Assembly (NCBI GenBank): GCA_024653675.1
Contig: JANLIB010000094.1
Span: forward strand, 1 to 39,584
From: Gallionella sp.
GTDB taxonomy: Bacteria > Pseudomonadota > Gammaproteobacteria > Burkholderiales > Gallionellaceae
Length of the DNA stretch: 39,584 nt
Direction: 5' to 3'
Positions 23,405-32,080 of the stretch are shown here, piece after piece. A program made the position numbers and the translations under genes. Positions within the stretch are counted from its first letter, which is position 1; each line of letters starts with the position of its first letter. The notes under the pieces are model-generated. The model had not been told where the DNA came from. It did no database searches and saw nothing but the letters and a program-made list of their open reading frames with translations.

Positions 23405-24550
23405 CTATTGACTGGCAGTAACACCGGACGAAAGTATCCTGCGACCCAATTCTTCAGCAATCAGTGTATGGGTAAACTCGGAGATATGATTGTAACCGTG
23501 TGGAACATGCATTTCGGCTACACCATCGAATTTCTGGAGAAATGATTCACTGGCGATGTACTCAATTTGCGCCATATCAAGTTTTGTGCGCAGTGCCGGC
23601 GGCATGGATGAGGTGAAATGATAAAGCGATGGCATCATTGGAATATCGACAACTATGAAACGAATGCCCTTGCCTGTGCAGAATCGCTGCATGCGTTTTA
23701 ACAGCGCCGCAGCCAGATCTATCTGGTAATTAGAATATGTTGCGATGGTTGACACGGCAAACTCGAATCCGCCTGTTCCTGCAGTGCGGGTTCTGCTGTT
23801 CGCATTTGATTCTATGGCGGCTTGTTCGGCAAACTTTAACTTGAAATATTTCCAGGTGCTGTTAAAGAAGAGCGAGTAAAAATAAGAGTTCTCGCTGAGC
23901 CACTGTATGAGAGGGATGCTGTAGATAAAATTCTGGATATGCACACCGGGTATATGCTCGTACCTTTTCTCGATCAAACTACCCTTCCCTTCGAGGCCGA
24001 ACAGTCCTGATTTCAAATTATCCTCGAAGTCATTTGCAAAAAAAGCGAGTACGACGACATCGGGATTGTATTTGAATCCTTCGTTCTCCAGCAAAGCAAG
24101 TTCCTCTGCATTGCTGAAACCCGACGTGCCAGTATTTATTACTTCTGCGGTTCGTTTATGCTGATTTAGCATACGTTCCAGGACGGCTGAAAAAGTAGAA
24201 TCCTGCCGTACTTCATGCCCCTGTGTATGTGAATCACCCAGGCTCAGGACGCGAAGAGTGTTGGCAGGTTTGTTATAAGAAAACTCTTTTGTATTGCGAA
24301 ACCCCTTGCTGTTGGTAACAAATTGCCATGTCCCGTCAACGCTCGTGTGCCAGAATTCGGCATTCGGACGGGTGCCCCTTATGATGTATTGCCCATACTG
24401 GTAATCTGTATGATAACGGGGGAACAATACAGTCTGTTCCTTATACAACAAACGCACCACGATCTCGCCTGCGGCCAAAGCGATACCCAGAGAGAAAATC
24501 ATCAAGGCAACGTTGACCAAGGCGCCTTTTATCCGCATGGTTGAACACAT
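23405..24550 (-). CDS. Membrane-anchored SGNH-hydrolase-like protein (atypical catalytic Asp)
   Basis: A 381-aa protein with an N-terminal membrane anchor (NVALMIFSLGIALAAGEIVV) and a periplasmic SGNH domain: RVLSLGDSHTQGHEV (Ser107), the Gly block in INTGTSGFSN, Asn in LAFFANDFEDN and a C-terminal GYNHISEFTHTLIAEEL. The position three residues before the His, normally the catalytic Asp, is Gly (PHGYNH). This may mean reduced activity or another general base. An alternative ATG lies four codons in. It overlaps the end of the second SGNH gene upstream and is probably co-transcribed with it. A role in O-acetyl transfer or removal is inferred. Confidence 0.8.
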   Translation of the reverse strand: MCSTMRIKGALVNVALMIFSLGIALAAGEIVVRLLYKEQTVLFPRYHTDYQYGQYIIRGTRPNAEFWHTSVDGTWQFVTNSKGFRNTKEFSYNKPANTLRVLSLGDSHTQGHEVRQDSTFSAVLERMLNQHKRTAEVINTGTSGFSNAEELALLENEGFKYNPDVVVLAFFANDFEDNLKSGLFGLEGKGSLIEKRYEHIPGVHIQNFIYSIPLIQWLSENSYFYSLFFNSTWKYFKLKFAEQAAIESNANSRTRTAGTGGFEFAVSTIATYSNYQIDLAAALLKRMQRFCTGKGIRFIVVDIPMMPSLYHFTSSMPPALRTKLDMAQIEYIASESFLQKFDGVAEMHVPHGYNHISEFTHTLIAEELGRRILSSGVTASQ

Positions 24551-25938
24551 CCGGGTTTGTTGGTTGTCAGCGGCGGCTTGAAAATGGCCTTCTGCGTGAG
24601 CAGATCGGCCATCATCTCTGCAGCCATACGCTGGCCGGCGCCATTCCAGTGGTCGTCGTCGTGAAAGTAGAGTGTATTTGCTTCACTCCGGCGGTATGCA
24701 TCATAGAGACTTACAAAGGGAACACCCATGGTGCGCGCCGTATCTTCCAGCGGAGCTGTCTGATTGCGGCCGTCGTAGCCCGGAAACCGCTTGCGATCTA
24801 TCTGCCACGAATCATACTGATCCGTCACATCAACCGGGTGTGGAATAAAAAGAAAAGCAAGAGGGACGCCTTGCCGGCTTGCCACGTCGCGAATCCTGTG
24901 AAGCACCGCTTTCATCAACGCAACCTTGTAAAGCGCCGATTCGCTTCCGGGGGTCAGGCTTACATCGGCGCTGTAGTAATCTGTGTGTGTATTTGTTACA
25001 AAGTCATTGCGATCGACAACGAAACTCCGGTATTCGCGGCCAGCTTCCTCGATCAGGAAATCCAGATTGGAGAATTTTGAGCGGTCCGGCGTCGTGCCAA
25101 TGGAGCCTATGGTATTTCGCCACGCCCGTTTAAGAATGGATTCACGCTGCCCATGCTCAAACGAAGCTCGCACCGCAGGGTCGAGCTTCCAATAGTTTTC
25201 CGCAAGCGCTCCGTCCGCGCCAAGCCGGAACATCTTGTTGCGCATGAGGTCACCGTAGTCGTTTCCCGCAAAAATAGCCACGATGACGAGATCAGGGCGT
25301 AGCCTGGGCAACTCATTCTCCATTTTCAAGCTTATCTGGTCCGGCCCATAAGAGCTTACGCCCGCGTTCACCACTTCGACCTCCTTGCTGAGGCGAGTCG
25401 TAAGCAGTTTGCCAAGCTGTCCCGTAAATGTCTCTTCATCCTGACTGTAAAAAGCATGAATAAATGAATCGCCGTAAACGGCTACCCTTAAGGCTTTGCC
25501 GGCGGGCAGCAACTCGTTGCCGCGAAAACCTTCTGAATTGATGCGGTGTGTTACGGTATTGCCGCCATTCACCGGACTGCGCGTCATCACGCTGCTGCGG
25601 TTTGGGAAGAACCTGAAAATCAGTTTTTCGTCGATCTGATAAATGGGACGAAAACGCGGTCCGAGCGCAAATTCTCCGGCGATTTCCGTAGCGACGAGCA
25701 TGACGAGGCTGGTGATGGCAAGGAGCAGGATACGGCCGGAAATTCTGGTTGGCAGCAGAGTGCAAAACGCGAGTCCGATACCGGCGGCGCCTATCAGCAT
25801 TCTGGCCAGTCCGAAGCCTGTCCCGCCGCCGTAAAGCGGATGGTTGGAGATTGCGTAGGCAAACAGCAGCGCTCCTGAAAGGAGCAAAAGCATCCGGACG
25901 GTTCGCGTGGCGGAAATTGGAGTCAACTTGAAGCTCAT
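24529..25938 (-). CDS. Multi-span membrane SGNH-hydrolase-like protein
   Basis: A 469-aa protein with about three N-terminal membrane segments (MLLLLSGALLFAYAI, LIGAAGIGLAFCTLL, ILLLAITSLVMLVATEIAG) followed by an SGNH domain with a complete set of motifs: AVYGDSFIHAF, VNAGVSSYGPDQ, IFAGNDYGD and FHDDDHWNGAGQ. Such proteins often transfer or remove O-acetyl groups on exported polysaccharides. The reading frame extends to 26121, but the extra 61 codons are non-homologous and abut a dispersed repeat, so ATG 25938 is preferred despite a weak ribosome site. Its stop overlaps the next SGNH gene. Confidence 0.8.
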   Translation of the reverse strand: MSFKLTPISATRTVRMLLLLSGALLFAYAISNHPLYGGGTGFGLARMLIGAAGIGLAFCTLLPTRISGRILLLAITSLVMLVATEIAGEFALGPRFRPIYQIDEKLIFRFFPNRSSVMTRSPVNGGNTVTHRINSEGFRGNELLPAGKALRVAVYGDSFIHAFYSQDEETFTGQLGKLLTTRLSKEVEVVNAGVSSYGPDQISLKMENELPRLRPDLVIVAIFAGNDYGDLMRNKMFRLGADGALAENYWKLDPAVRASFEHGQRESILKRAWRNTIGSIGTTPDRSKFSNLDFLIEEAGREYRSFVVDRNDFVTNTHTDYYSADVSLTPGSESALYKVALMKAVLHRIRDVASRQGVPLAFLFIPHPVDVTDQYDSWQIDRKRFPGYDGRNQTAPLEDTARTMGVPFVSLYDAYRRSEANTLYFHDDDHWNGAGQRMAAEMMADLLTQKAIFKPPLTTNKPGCVQPCG

Positions 25939-26021
25939 GTAGCACAATGAGTGCGAATTCCCAAGTAGGAGGCTGCGAATATACCACGTCGCATCGAGCA
26001 ACCTCAAATCCGGCGGTAGCG

Positions 26022-26049
26022 CCGGGTGCGATTCAAACTGATGTGGAAG
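26022..26049. repeat. Left arm of a perfect 28-bp inverted repeat
   Basis: The arm CCGGGTGCGATTCAAACTGA(...)GAAG is exactly complementary to 26280-26307. The 230-base interval between the arms contains the palindromic repeat at 26122-26233. Confidence 0.92.
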
Positions 26050-26121
26050 AATTAAAGACATTGTGCGGCACTGATTTTCAACAACAGATCGCGATGCTGT
26101 ACAACAGCGACCGGCGTACAC

Positions 26122-26233
26122 TCCCTTCTCCCGCTGGCGGGAGAAGGGCTGGGGATGAGGGGCTATGCGATGCAGAAAGTGTGATGTTGCTCAACACCCC
26201 TCACCCTAACCCTCTCCCGCCAGCGGGAGAGGG
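26122..26233. repeat. Nested palindromic dispersed repeat, copy B
   Basis: Arms at 26122-26162 and 26197-26233 are inverted copies, each with an internal CTCCCGC-GCGGGAG palindrome. It is clearly the same family as 23182-23295, and the similarity continues about 45 bases beyond the right arm (ATTTGCGCGGCGATCTCCAC versus ATTTGTGTCGCAATTTCCAT). Confidence 0.88.
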
Positions 26234-26279
26234 AATTTGCGCGGCGATCTCCACTCAATGTAGTGAGTGATCTGGGGTG

Positions 26280-26307
26280 CTTCCACATCAGTTTGAATCG
26301 CACCCGG
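26280..26307. repeat. Right arm of a perfect 28-bp inverted repeat
   Basis: Exact reverse complement of 26022-26049. Together the arms could form a cruciform or be the ends of a larger non-coding mobile unit. Confidence 0.92.
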
Positions 26308-26466
26308 TAGCGCCAGACCGGCGATAAATACCGCCAACATCGTTGACACCTTTGCGCACGCTACGTAGACTGGAAGCCAGTCTCCGCTCCAGATTAATAA
26401 ACCTCAAATGACAATGGAACGCCACCTGAAGGGTAACGCAGAACATCTCCGCAAGACCAGAATACA

Positions 26467-28116
26467 ATGAGCGAAAACGCAGAGACTGAACGCCAATCAC
26501 GCACAAATATTGCGGATGAACTATGGGATGTCGCCGTAATCGGCACTGGTATGGGAGGCGCGACTGTTGGCCATGAGCTCGCTAAGGCCGGTTACCGTGT
26601 CATCTTCCTGGAAAAGGGTCTTGCAGATTTTGCCGATGCCGGAGATGAAATGCAGCTTGATAATGCAGAACCATCCGCTCGGCTGAAGAATGGCAACTGG
26701 CCAACAAAAATCACCGGCAGCACAGGGGAAGTGCGGTCGCAGTTTTTTGCCCCGCTCGGTTGCGGTACAGGGGGCACCACACTGCTTTATGCCGCAGCCC
26801 TGGAAAGGTTTGAGCCAAACGACTTTGCAACTACATCGGAAACGAACCATTCGATGGATAGATGGCCCATTTCTTTCGATCAACTCCTGCCGTATTACCG
26901 CAAGGCGGAGAAAATGTTCAAGGTTTGCGGAACCAGCGATCCGCTTGGTGCTGACAAGGATTCACATCTGTTGGCGCCTCCCGGCATGTCAGAATGTGAC
27001 AAGCATTTTTTCGAGTCTTTCAAGTCATGCGGCTTGCATCCTTACAGATTGCATGTGGCTTATGGCTACATACCAGGGTGCAAGGAATGCGGGAGCTATA
27101 TTTGCCCACAAAAGTGCAAGGGGGATGCGAGAACCGTTTGCCTGGAACCGGCATTAAAAACAGAACACGCGTTTATTCTGGACAAGTGCGAGATAGAGCG
27201 CCTGGAAGCTGATGAGTCGAAGGTCAGGGAAATAATCGGGTATCGCGAAGGAAAGAAAATCTCTATACGTGCCCGAATAGTTGTGCTGGCCGCAGGCGCG
27301 TATTTCACTCCGGTGCTGTTGCTGAAGTCGGCCAATGAGTTCTGGCCCAATGGCCTGGCCAATTCATCCGGCATGGTCGGGCGGAATCTCATGTTTCATG
27401 TTTCCGATTTTATTGCCATCTGGCCGCGCGGCAAATATTCGATTCAAGGCCCGCGTAAAACTCTTGCGTTCCGGGATTTCTATACTTATCGCGGCAAAAA
27501 GCTTGGATTGGTGCAGTCAACAGGTTTAACAGCGGGCTACGGCAACATCGTGTATTTTCTCAAGGCGGCATTCGATCGCAGCCGCTGGAGATGGCTCAAG
27601 CCGGCACGGCCTCTGCTGAGAATTCCCGCCTATATTGCTTCAGTGATCTTTGGCAGTGCGACGGTTTTTGCAACGATACTGGAAGACAAGCCATACCGTG
27701 AGAATCGAATCGTTCTGGATCAAAACGAACCAAGCGGAATGCGTTTCGAATACACTGTGCATGACGAGCTACGCGAACGCACGGGATTGCTCAGGAAATT
27801 GATCAAGGAATCTCTTGCAGCACACCGTTTATTGATAGTCGGACAGGAAGTGAACCTGAACTATGGCCATCCCAGCGGCACATGCCGATTCGGCACGGAT
27901 CCGGCAATCAGCGTGCTTGACGCGAATAACAAGGCGCACGACCTGAATAATCTTTATGTTGTTGACGCATCCTTCATGCCGTCAAGCGGTGGCGCAAGCC
28001 CCAGCCTGACGATTGCGGCAAATGCCTTGCGTGTTGCCGCGCATATCAACAACATCCTTGCCCGCGAAAGCAATTCTCGTGCGGGCAATACAGGATTCAG
28101 TGACGCCAGAACATGA
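26467..28116 (+). CDS. GMC family FAD-dependent oxidoreductase
   Basis: A 549-aa flavoprotein. The N-terminal FAD-binding motif is VAVIGTGMGGATVGHELAKA (23-42) with LEKG after it, then GCGTGGTTLLYAAAL near 98-112. A four-Cys segment (GCKECGSYICPQKCKG; Cys205, 208, 213 and 217) resembles the Cys-rich stretch of long-chain alcohol oxidase-type GMC proteins. The active-site His is in YGHPSGTCRFG (His468) and the FAD C-terminal motif is LYVVDASFMPSSGGASPSLT. It probably oxidises an alcohol or sugar. It is one of few plus-strand genes, and its 3' end overlaps the convergent SDR gene by 20 bases. Confidence 0.92.
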   Translation: MSENAETERQSRTNIADELWDVAVIGTGMGGATVGHELAKAGYRVIFLEKGLADFADAGDEMQLDNAEPSARLKNGNWPTKITGSTGEVRSQFFAPLGCGTGGTTLLYAAALERFEPNDFATTSETNHSMDRWPISFDQLLPYYRKAEKMFKVCGTSDPLGADKDSHLLAPPGMSECDKHFFESFKSCGLHPYRLHVAYGYIPGCKECGSYICPQKCKGDARTVCLEPALKTEHAFILDKCEIERLEADESKVREIIGYREGKKISIRARIVVLAAGAYFTPVLLLKSANEFWPNGLANSSGMVGRNLMFHVSDFIAIWPRGKYSIQGPRKTLAFRDFYTYRGKKLGLVQSTGLTAGYGNIVYFLKAAFDRSRWRWLKPARPLLRIPAYIASVIFGSATVFATILEDKPYRENRIVLDQNEPSGMRFEYTVHDELRERTGLLRKLIKESLAAHRLLIVGQEVNLNYGHPSGTCRFGTDPAISVLDANNKAHDLNNLYVVDASFMPSSGGASPSLTIAANALRVAAHINNILARESNSRAGNTGFSDART

Positions 28117-28840
28117 GCTTCCTTTTCATCCAGGACGCCAGCGATTTTCTGGGGACATGCTCCTGATCTTTCTCGAAGATTATTGATCTGGTGCGCCCCG
28201 GAGGCAGATTGATGATTTTCAATGCCCAATCGACACAAGCAACCGGGTCGGTGCCGGTGAAATCGCTCATCTGGGTTTTCATGGGACCGGGTATCCACTC
28301 GATGCAAAGAATGTCGGGATAGGCGCCACCCAGATCAGCGCCGATCGCTTTTGTGAGCGCGTGCAGCCCGCCTTTCGATGCGGCATAGGCGGAGCTGTTC
28401 GGAATTGGAGCGAGATCGGCGTAGCTTCCTACGTTAATGATGCGGCCACTGCCTTGCCGCATCATTGATGGAAGCACAGCCCGGCAACAGTTCGCAACCC
28501 CTCCCAGATTGACCGCTATGGTCCGCATCCAGCTTTCCGCATCCTGATCGAGGAAACCGGCTTTTGGGTAAACGGCAGCGTTGTTGATTAATACATCGAT
28601 TCTGCCGAACTTTCCAACAATCTGCTGCACAATGTTTGTGACAGCCGCAGCATCGGATACATCAACCATAATCCGGCTGAAACGGTTGATTACTGCCAGA
28701 GACTCTGTTTCCGCCAATGTAGAATCGCGGCTGCCAAGCCCGATGACAGTGGCGCCGCGTTGAGTAAGACCAATTGACAAGGCGCGTCCGAGGCCTGAAC
28801 CAGCGCCTGTTACCATTATTATTTTGCCGCTGACAGACAT
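28097..28840 (-). CDS. SDR family NAD(P)-dependent oxidoreductase
   Basis: A 247-aa classical short-chain dehydrogenase. The cofactor motif is MVTGAGSGLGRA near residues 9-20, followed by LINNAAVYPKAG, IINVGSYADLAP and the catalytic YAASKGG. The C-terminus is basic (WMKRKLMFWRH). GGGGGG lies a few bases before the ATG. It is convergent with, and overlaps, the GMC oxidoreductase, so the two are not an operon, although their redox chemistry could be successive (alcohol to carbonyl, or ketone to alcohol). The substrate is unknown. Confidence 0.92.
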   Translation of the reverse strand: MSVSGKIIMVTGAGSGLGRALSIGLTQRGATVIGLGSRDSTLAETESLAVINRFSRIMVDVSDAAAVTNIVQQIVGKFGRIDVLINNAAVYPKAGFLDQDAESWMRTIAVNLGGVANCCRAVLPSMMRQGSGRIINVGSYADLAPIPNSSAYAASKGGLHALTKAIGADLGGAYPDILCIEWIPGPMKTQMSDFTGTDPVACVDWALKIINLPPGRTRSIIFEKDQEHVPRKSLASWMKRKLMFWRH

Positions 28841-29048
28841 TTAAAACCCCCCAAAAATTTGTGCTTGCATGGTACGTTCCTTATTTATTGAGCTATCAAT
28901 TGAAAGCCTGACAAAAAGTGGGAAATAGGCGCCAATGTATGCCGAGAGTTCTTGCTGGCAATTCATGAAAGCTGTATCCCATATCTTTGATATTTTATCA
29001 AGCCTATAGGAAGATTCTGTTGTTGATTGGCTAGGCCGGCGAGCGCAT

Positions 29049-29528
29049 CTAAAAACTGTCAATGAATTCGCGTATTGCATCTATCAGTTCATGCGACGCA
29101 TATGGCTCGATAGTCTGGTACCCGTGCAGATTATCTATTCCTTTTAATTGGTTGATTAACTCACTCTCATCCAATGCCACCGCCACAGAATCAAATCGGC
29201 GGAATTGTTCCGAAGTCGCAATCTGGTGGTCGTTGCGTGTCTCGCGCAGGTCTGCGCGTCGCGGCATGATCAGGATAGGCTTGCCCAGTTGCAGAGCAGT
29301 GATGATTGATCCCGTTCCGGCGTGGGCGACAATAACTTTGGCAGCCTCATACCGCAGTTTGAATTCCTCTGTGCTCAGAAACGGTACCCATTGGATATTT
29401 AATGGGCGATAATCGGTCTGGCCAATTTGCGCGAAAACATCATCACGCCCATGCTCTAACGCCCACTGATCAACAGTTTTCACCAGCCGGTCGAAAGGCA
29501 TTTGAGCGCCAACGGTCACGAAGATCAT
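29049..29528 (-). CDS. PssE/Alg13-like glycosyltransferase subunit
   Basis: A 159-aa catalytic subunit related to the C-terminal half of GT28 enzymes. It begins MIFVTVGAQMPFDRLVKTVD and contains VIVAHAGTGSIITALQLGKP, PRRADLRETRNDHQ and a C-terminal helix. It binds the nucleotide sugar, while the Alg14-like partner anchors it to the membrane. A longer frame reaches 29591, but ATG 29528 gives the standard family start and a 4-base ATGA overlap with pssD upstream, indicating coupled translation. Confidence 0.93.
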   Translation of the reverse strand: MIFVTVGAQMPFDRLVKTVDQWALEHGRDDVFAQIGQTDYRPLNIQWVPFLSTEEFKLRYEAAKVIVAHAGTGSIITALQLGKPILIMPRRADLRETRNDHQIATSEQFRRFDSVAVALDESELINQLKGIDNLHGYQTIEPYASHELIDAIREFIDSF

Positions 29529-30013
29529 AATACCGTCCCACGATACAACGGTCCATTCGGTTTGGCCAAATGCGGCCACTGCGTCAACCACAAATCAGCG
29601 TGTTTGCCGATTTTCTGCCCCGACATAGACAGTTCTTCCACGTTGGCGATACTGTCCAGCCAGATTGTTCTGGCACCGTACCACTTGGCGAGCCGCAGAG
29701 AAAAATATCCCGGCAATGCTCCCGTAGATATCACCACATCAGGCCTTTCACGCAACATAATCCACATTAACTTTGCGAGTGTCTGTGCCCAACGCCATTT
29801 GTCCCACCGGGTCACGTCCCGGACGGTGTAGAAGCGTGCAGATCCAGCTCCGCTGCGGTACGTTTTATCTACCGTTGCATACGCTACGTCGTGCCCTACG
29901 AAAGCTGGCGCAATCCTGATCAGTTCAACCCAATGTCCCCCGCCGCTGGAAACGGCCAATATCTTTTTAGAGCGGGTATCCGCTGACTTTCCAGTGTCAG
30001 TCTTACTGGTCAT
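29525..30013 (-). CDS. PssD/Alg14-like glycosyltransferase subunit
   Basis: A 162-aa membrane-associated partner of the PssE-like subunit. After a short polar leader it reads KILAVSSGGGHWVELIRIAP, then DVVISTGALPGYFSLRLAKW and IWLDSIANVEELSMSGQ, the Alg14 family pattern. Together with PssE it forms a two-part glycosyltransferase acting on a lipid-linked acceptor. It follows the GT2 gene by seven bases and overlaps pssE by four, a tight three-gene transferase operon. Confidence 0.93.
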   Translation of the reverse strand: MTSKTDTGKSADTRSKKILAVSSGGGHWVELIRIAPAFVGHDVAYATVDKTYRSGAGSARFYTVRDVTRWDKWRWAQTLAKLMWIMLRERPDVVISTGALPGYFSLRLAKWYGARTIWLDSIANVEELSMSGQKIGKHADLWLTQWPHLAKPNGPLYRGTVL

Positions 30014-30020
30014 TATTCAG

Positions 30021-30980
30021 CTAAGGGCTCAACAAAACATCGGTGCCATCACCACTCTTCTGTTGCTGTGCCTGCCGTATCCGTTGGTGGTACCGGTCTA
30101 CTGTTCTGCGCTTGCCAAAAAGGAGAGAATGCAATTCGAATCGCCGCAGAAACCGGCGAAATTCCCTGTTTTCAAACCTGGGCACCCCAGCAAACATGGC
30201 CTTGAGGTATCCCCAAAGGATTCCCCAGCCTCCAATGATATAGGGCTTCTCAAACATCCGGTACAAAGCTACAGCCGTCACATAATAAAGAGCGGAGCCC
30301 ATGAAGTATTTTCCGAACCCCCAGCGCAAGCGACCCACCCAGATGCTGTGCTGGCTGCTACCCATCTGGCGCAAGTGGATGAACCTGAGTTCCGGTCGAT
30401 CTTCGGACTGTGCAATCCAGCCCTTCATCCGGCACATGTGGCCGTCAATTCCGTCCCAGCTCACTTGCCGGACAAACCCCCCGATCTCCTTAAAGGCGGT
30501 TATCCGGTAAAGCTTGATTTGGCCAACAGCATTTTCATCTCCCAATCGTTCAGAGGTTAGCTGGCCATCCTTTTCGCGCAGATAGGGTTTCCCGGAAAAA
30601 TTTGCCTGGCGTGGGGTGCTTTCCATTTGTTCAATGACATGTTCGAAATAGGCCGGCGGAAGATCGAGATCGAGATCCAGCTTGCAAAGGTACTCGAATT
30701 CGTTCAGGTTAACGGCATCCAGCCCTGCATAAAACGCGTCAATGACACCCGGGCCGACTGCACGCCCCCCCCGATCGCTTCGGGTCACGATTTCAATCCA
30801 GTCATGCCGCCTCGCATATTCCGCCAATATTTGCGGGGTCTCGTCTGTCGAACCATCGTCCACGATGATCCACCTCGCGGGCCGGATCGACTGCGCAATC
30901 ACGGTATCCAGCGTCTGTCGCATGTAATCGGCTTCATCGCGGCAGGGAGAGATCAGCACATAGCTATTAACGGTTTTCAT
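30021..30980 (-). CDS. Glycosyltransferase family 2
   Basis: A 319-aa GT-A fold transferase. The N-terminal nucleotide-sugar motifs are YVLISPCRDEADYMRQTLDT, WIIVDDGSTDETPQILAEYA and the metal-binding KLDLDLDLPPAYF. SWDGIDGHMCRMKGW fits the acceptor-side region. A hydrophobic patch (IIGGWGILWGYLKAMF) near the end suggests membrane association. It is first of the GT2-PssD-PssE unit. Sugar specificity cannot be read. Confidence 0.92.
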   Translation of the reverse strand: MKTVNSYVLISPCRDEADYMRQTLDTVIAQSIRPARWIIVDDGSTDETPQILAEYARRHDWIEIVTRSDRGGRAVGPGVIDAFYAGLDAVNLNEFEYLCKLDLDLDLPPAYFEHVIEQMESTPRQANFSGKPYLREKDGQLTSERLGDENAVGQIKLYRITAFKEIGGFVRQVSWDGIDGHMCRMKGWIAQSEDRPELRFIHLRQMGSSQHSIWVGRLRWGFGKYFMGSALYYVTAVALYRMFEKPYIIGGWGILWGYLKAMFAGVPRFENREFRRFLRRFELHSLLFGKRRTVDRYHQRIRQAQQQKSGDGTDVLLSP

Positions 30981-31185
30981 GATGGAAGCTTACGCATAAA
31001 ATAACGATGAATTAATCTTGGAAAAAGCGGCTAACAACAGATGGACATCGATTGCAATTAGCTCCTGAGTATAAATTTTATCACCCATCAAGCCGAAATC
31101 TATCTTGCACTAAGTTTCACGACAATACGGCTTAGATCCACGATTCAAGGTCGCCGCTTTGCGGCAAATTAGTCGAATGGCTGAC

Positions 31186-32010
31186 TCATTCTGGGTTGGA
31201 TAATGCCCCAAATTCAGCCTTGTCACTCAGCACTTCCTCAACCAAATCCAGATCAATACGTTTAGCCTCGGCAGAATATCCATAAACCAGCGCGGTATTG
31301 CAAAGGATATTGATGCGCCTGGGAACTCCCTGACTGGTCTCAGCTATCCTGGCACATGCTTCGGGAGTGAAGAGGGGTTTTTTCCGTCCGGCAACTGCCA
31401 GCCGGTGCTCGATGTAGTTCTGCACATCAGACGCTTCAAATGGCTTAATGTGGAAATCAGCTTCAACGCGTTGAGAGAACTGTAATAGATCAGGCCGCGT
31501 AAGCATGCCTTTCAGTTGCGGTTGACCTACCAGCATGATCTGAATCAACTGGTTCTTGTCGGCATTGATATTTGAGAGCATGCGCAAGGATTCCAGCGCT
31601 GCTGGGCTGAGATTCTGCGCTTCATCAATAATCAACAGCACTCCTTTTCCTAATCCATACTGCTCAATCAGAAAACGCTGGAATGCGTCATAGAGTGCCA
31701 CCTTGGACATTCCTTCATACGGCAGTCCCAGAGCCAGCATGATCCATTCCAGCAAATCTGCAATTTCGCGGTGCGTGTTGTATACCAGGCCAACCGTGAC
31801 ATCCGTCGCCAGATTGTTGAGCAGATGCCGTACCAGAGTGGTCTTGCCGCAGCCGATCTCGCCGCTGATTACCGTAAACCCTGCCTTGTTCTTGATTCCG
31901 AATTCCATCATCGCGTAAGCATAGGCATGCCGGCGGCCAAAATACAGGTAGTCCGGGTCAGGCTGAATCGAAAAAGGATTTTCCTTTAAGCCATAGAATG
32001 CTTCATACAT
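31186..32010 (-). CDS. ExeA/GspA-like AAA ATPase (PEP-CTERM/XrtA locus type)
   Basis: A 274-aa ATPase beginning MYEAFYGLKENPFSIQPDP, the standard start of ExeA-type proteins. Walker A is GEIGCGKTTL (50-59), Walker B is VLLIIDEAQNLS (124-135), and the sensor region has QIMLVGQPQL and GVPRRINILCN. This close form is a regular member of exosortase-type polysaccharide loci, where it is thought to help export or polymer control. The frame opens further upstream at a TTG (32034), but ATG 32010 is the family start. It lacks the C-terminal peptidoglycan-binding part of longer ExeA proteins. Confidence 0.92.
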   Translation of the reverse strand: MYEAFYGLKENPFSIQPDPDYLYFGRRHAYAYAMMEFGIKNKAGFTVISGEIGCGKTTLVRHLLNNLATDVTVGLVYNTHREIADLLEWIMLALGLPYEGMSKVALYDAFQRFLIEQYGLGKGVLLIIDEAQNLSPAALESLRMLSNINADKNQLIQIMLVGQPQLKGMLTRPDLLQFSQRVEADFHIKPFEASDVQNYIEHRLAVAGRKKPLFTPEACARIAETSQGVPRRINILCNTALVYGYSAEAKRIDLDLVEEVLSDKAEFGALSNPE

Positions 32011-32080
32011 GTTATGTCGATATCCCGTGTGCAAATACTACCATTAACCCAAATAATCCATTAGAAACTTCAACCCACTT

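Larger units (their letters stand above)
25939..26466. other. Divergent intergenic stretch with repeats
   Basis: This separates the minus-strand SGNH gene from the plus-strand GMC oxidoreductase and must supply promoters for both. It contains a perfect 28-bp inverted repeat (26022-26049 and 26280-26307), a nested palindromic repeat (26122-26233) and a small hairpin GACTGG-AAG-CCAGTC near 26369. No clear promoter boxes were assigned. Confidence 0.6.

Noticed and set aside
25939-26121. 61-codon N-terminal extension of the SGNH protein at 24529
   Set aside because: The sequence is unlike a signal or membrane segment, overlaps the 28-bp inverted repeat and touches a dispersed repeat; the ATG at 25938 precedes the first membrane helix.
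28841-29080. 79-aa minus-strand frame between SDR and PssE
   Set aside because: It begins inside the pssE gene, shows no recognised motif and ends directly at the SDR start; probably untranslated.
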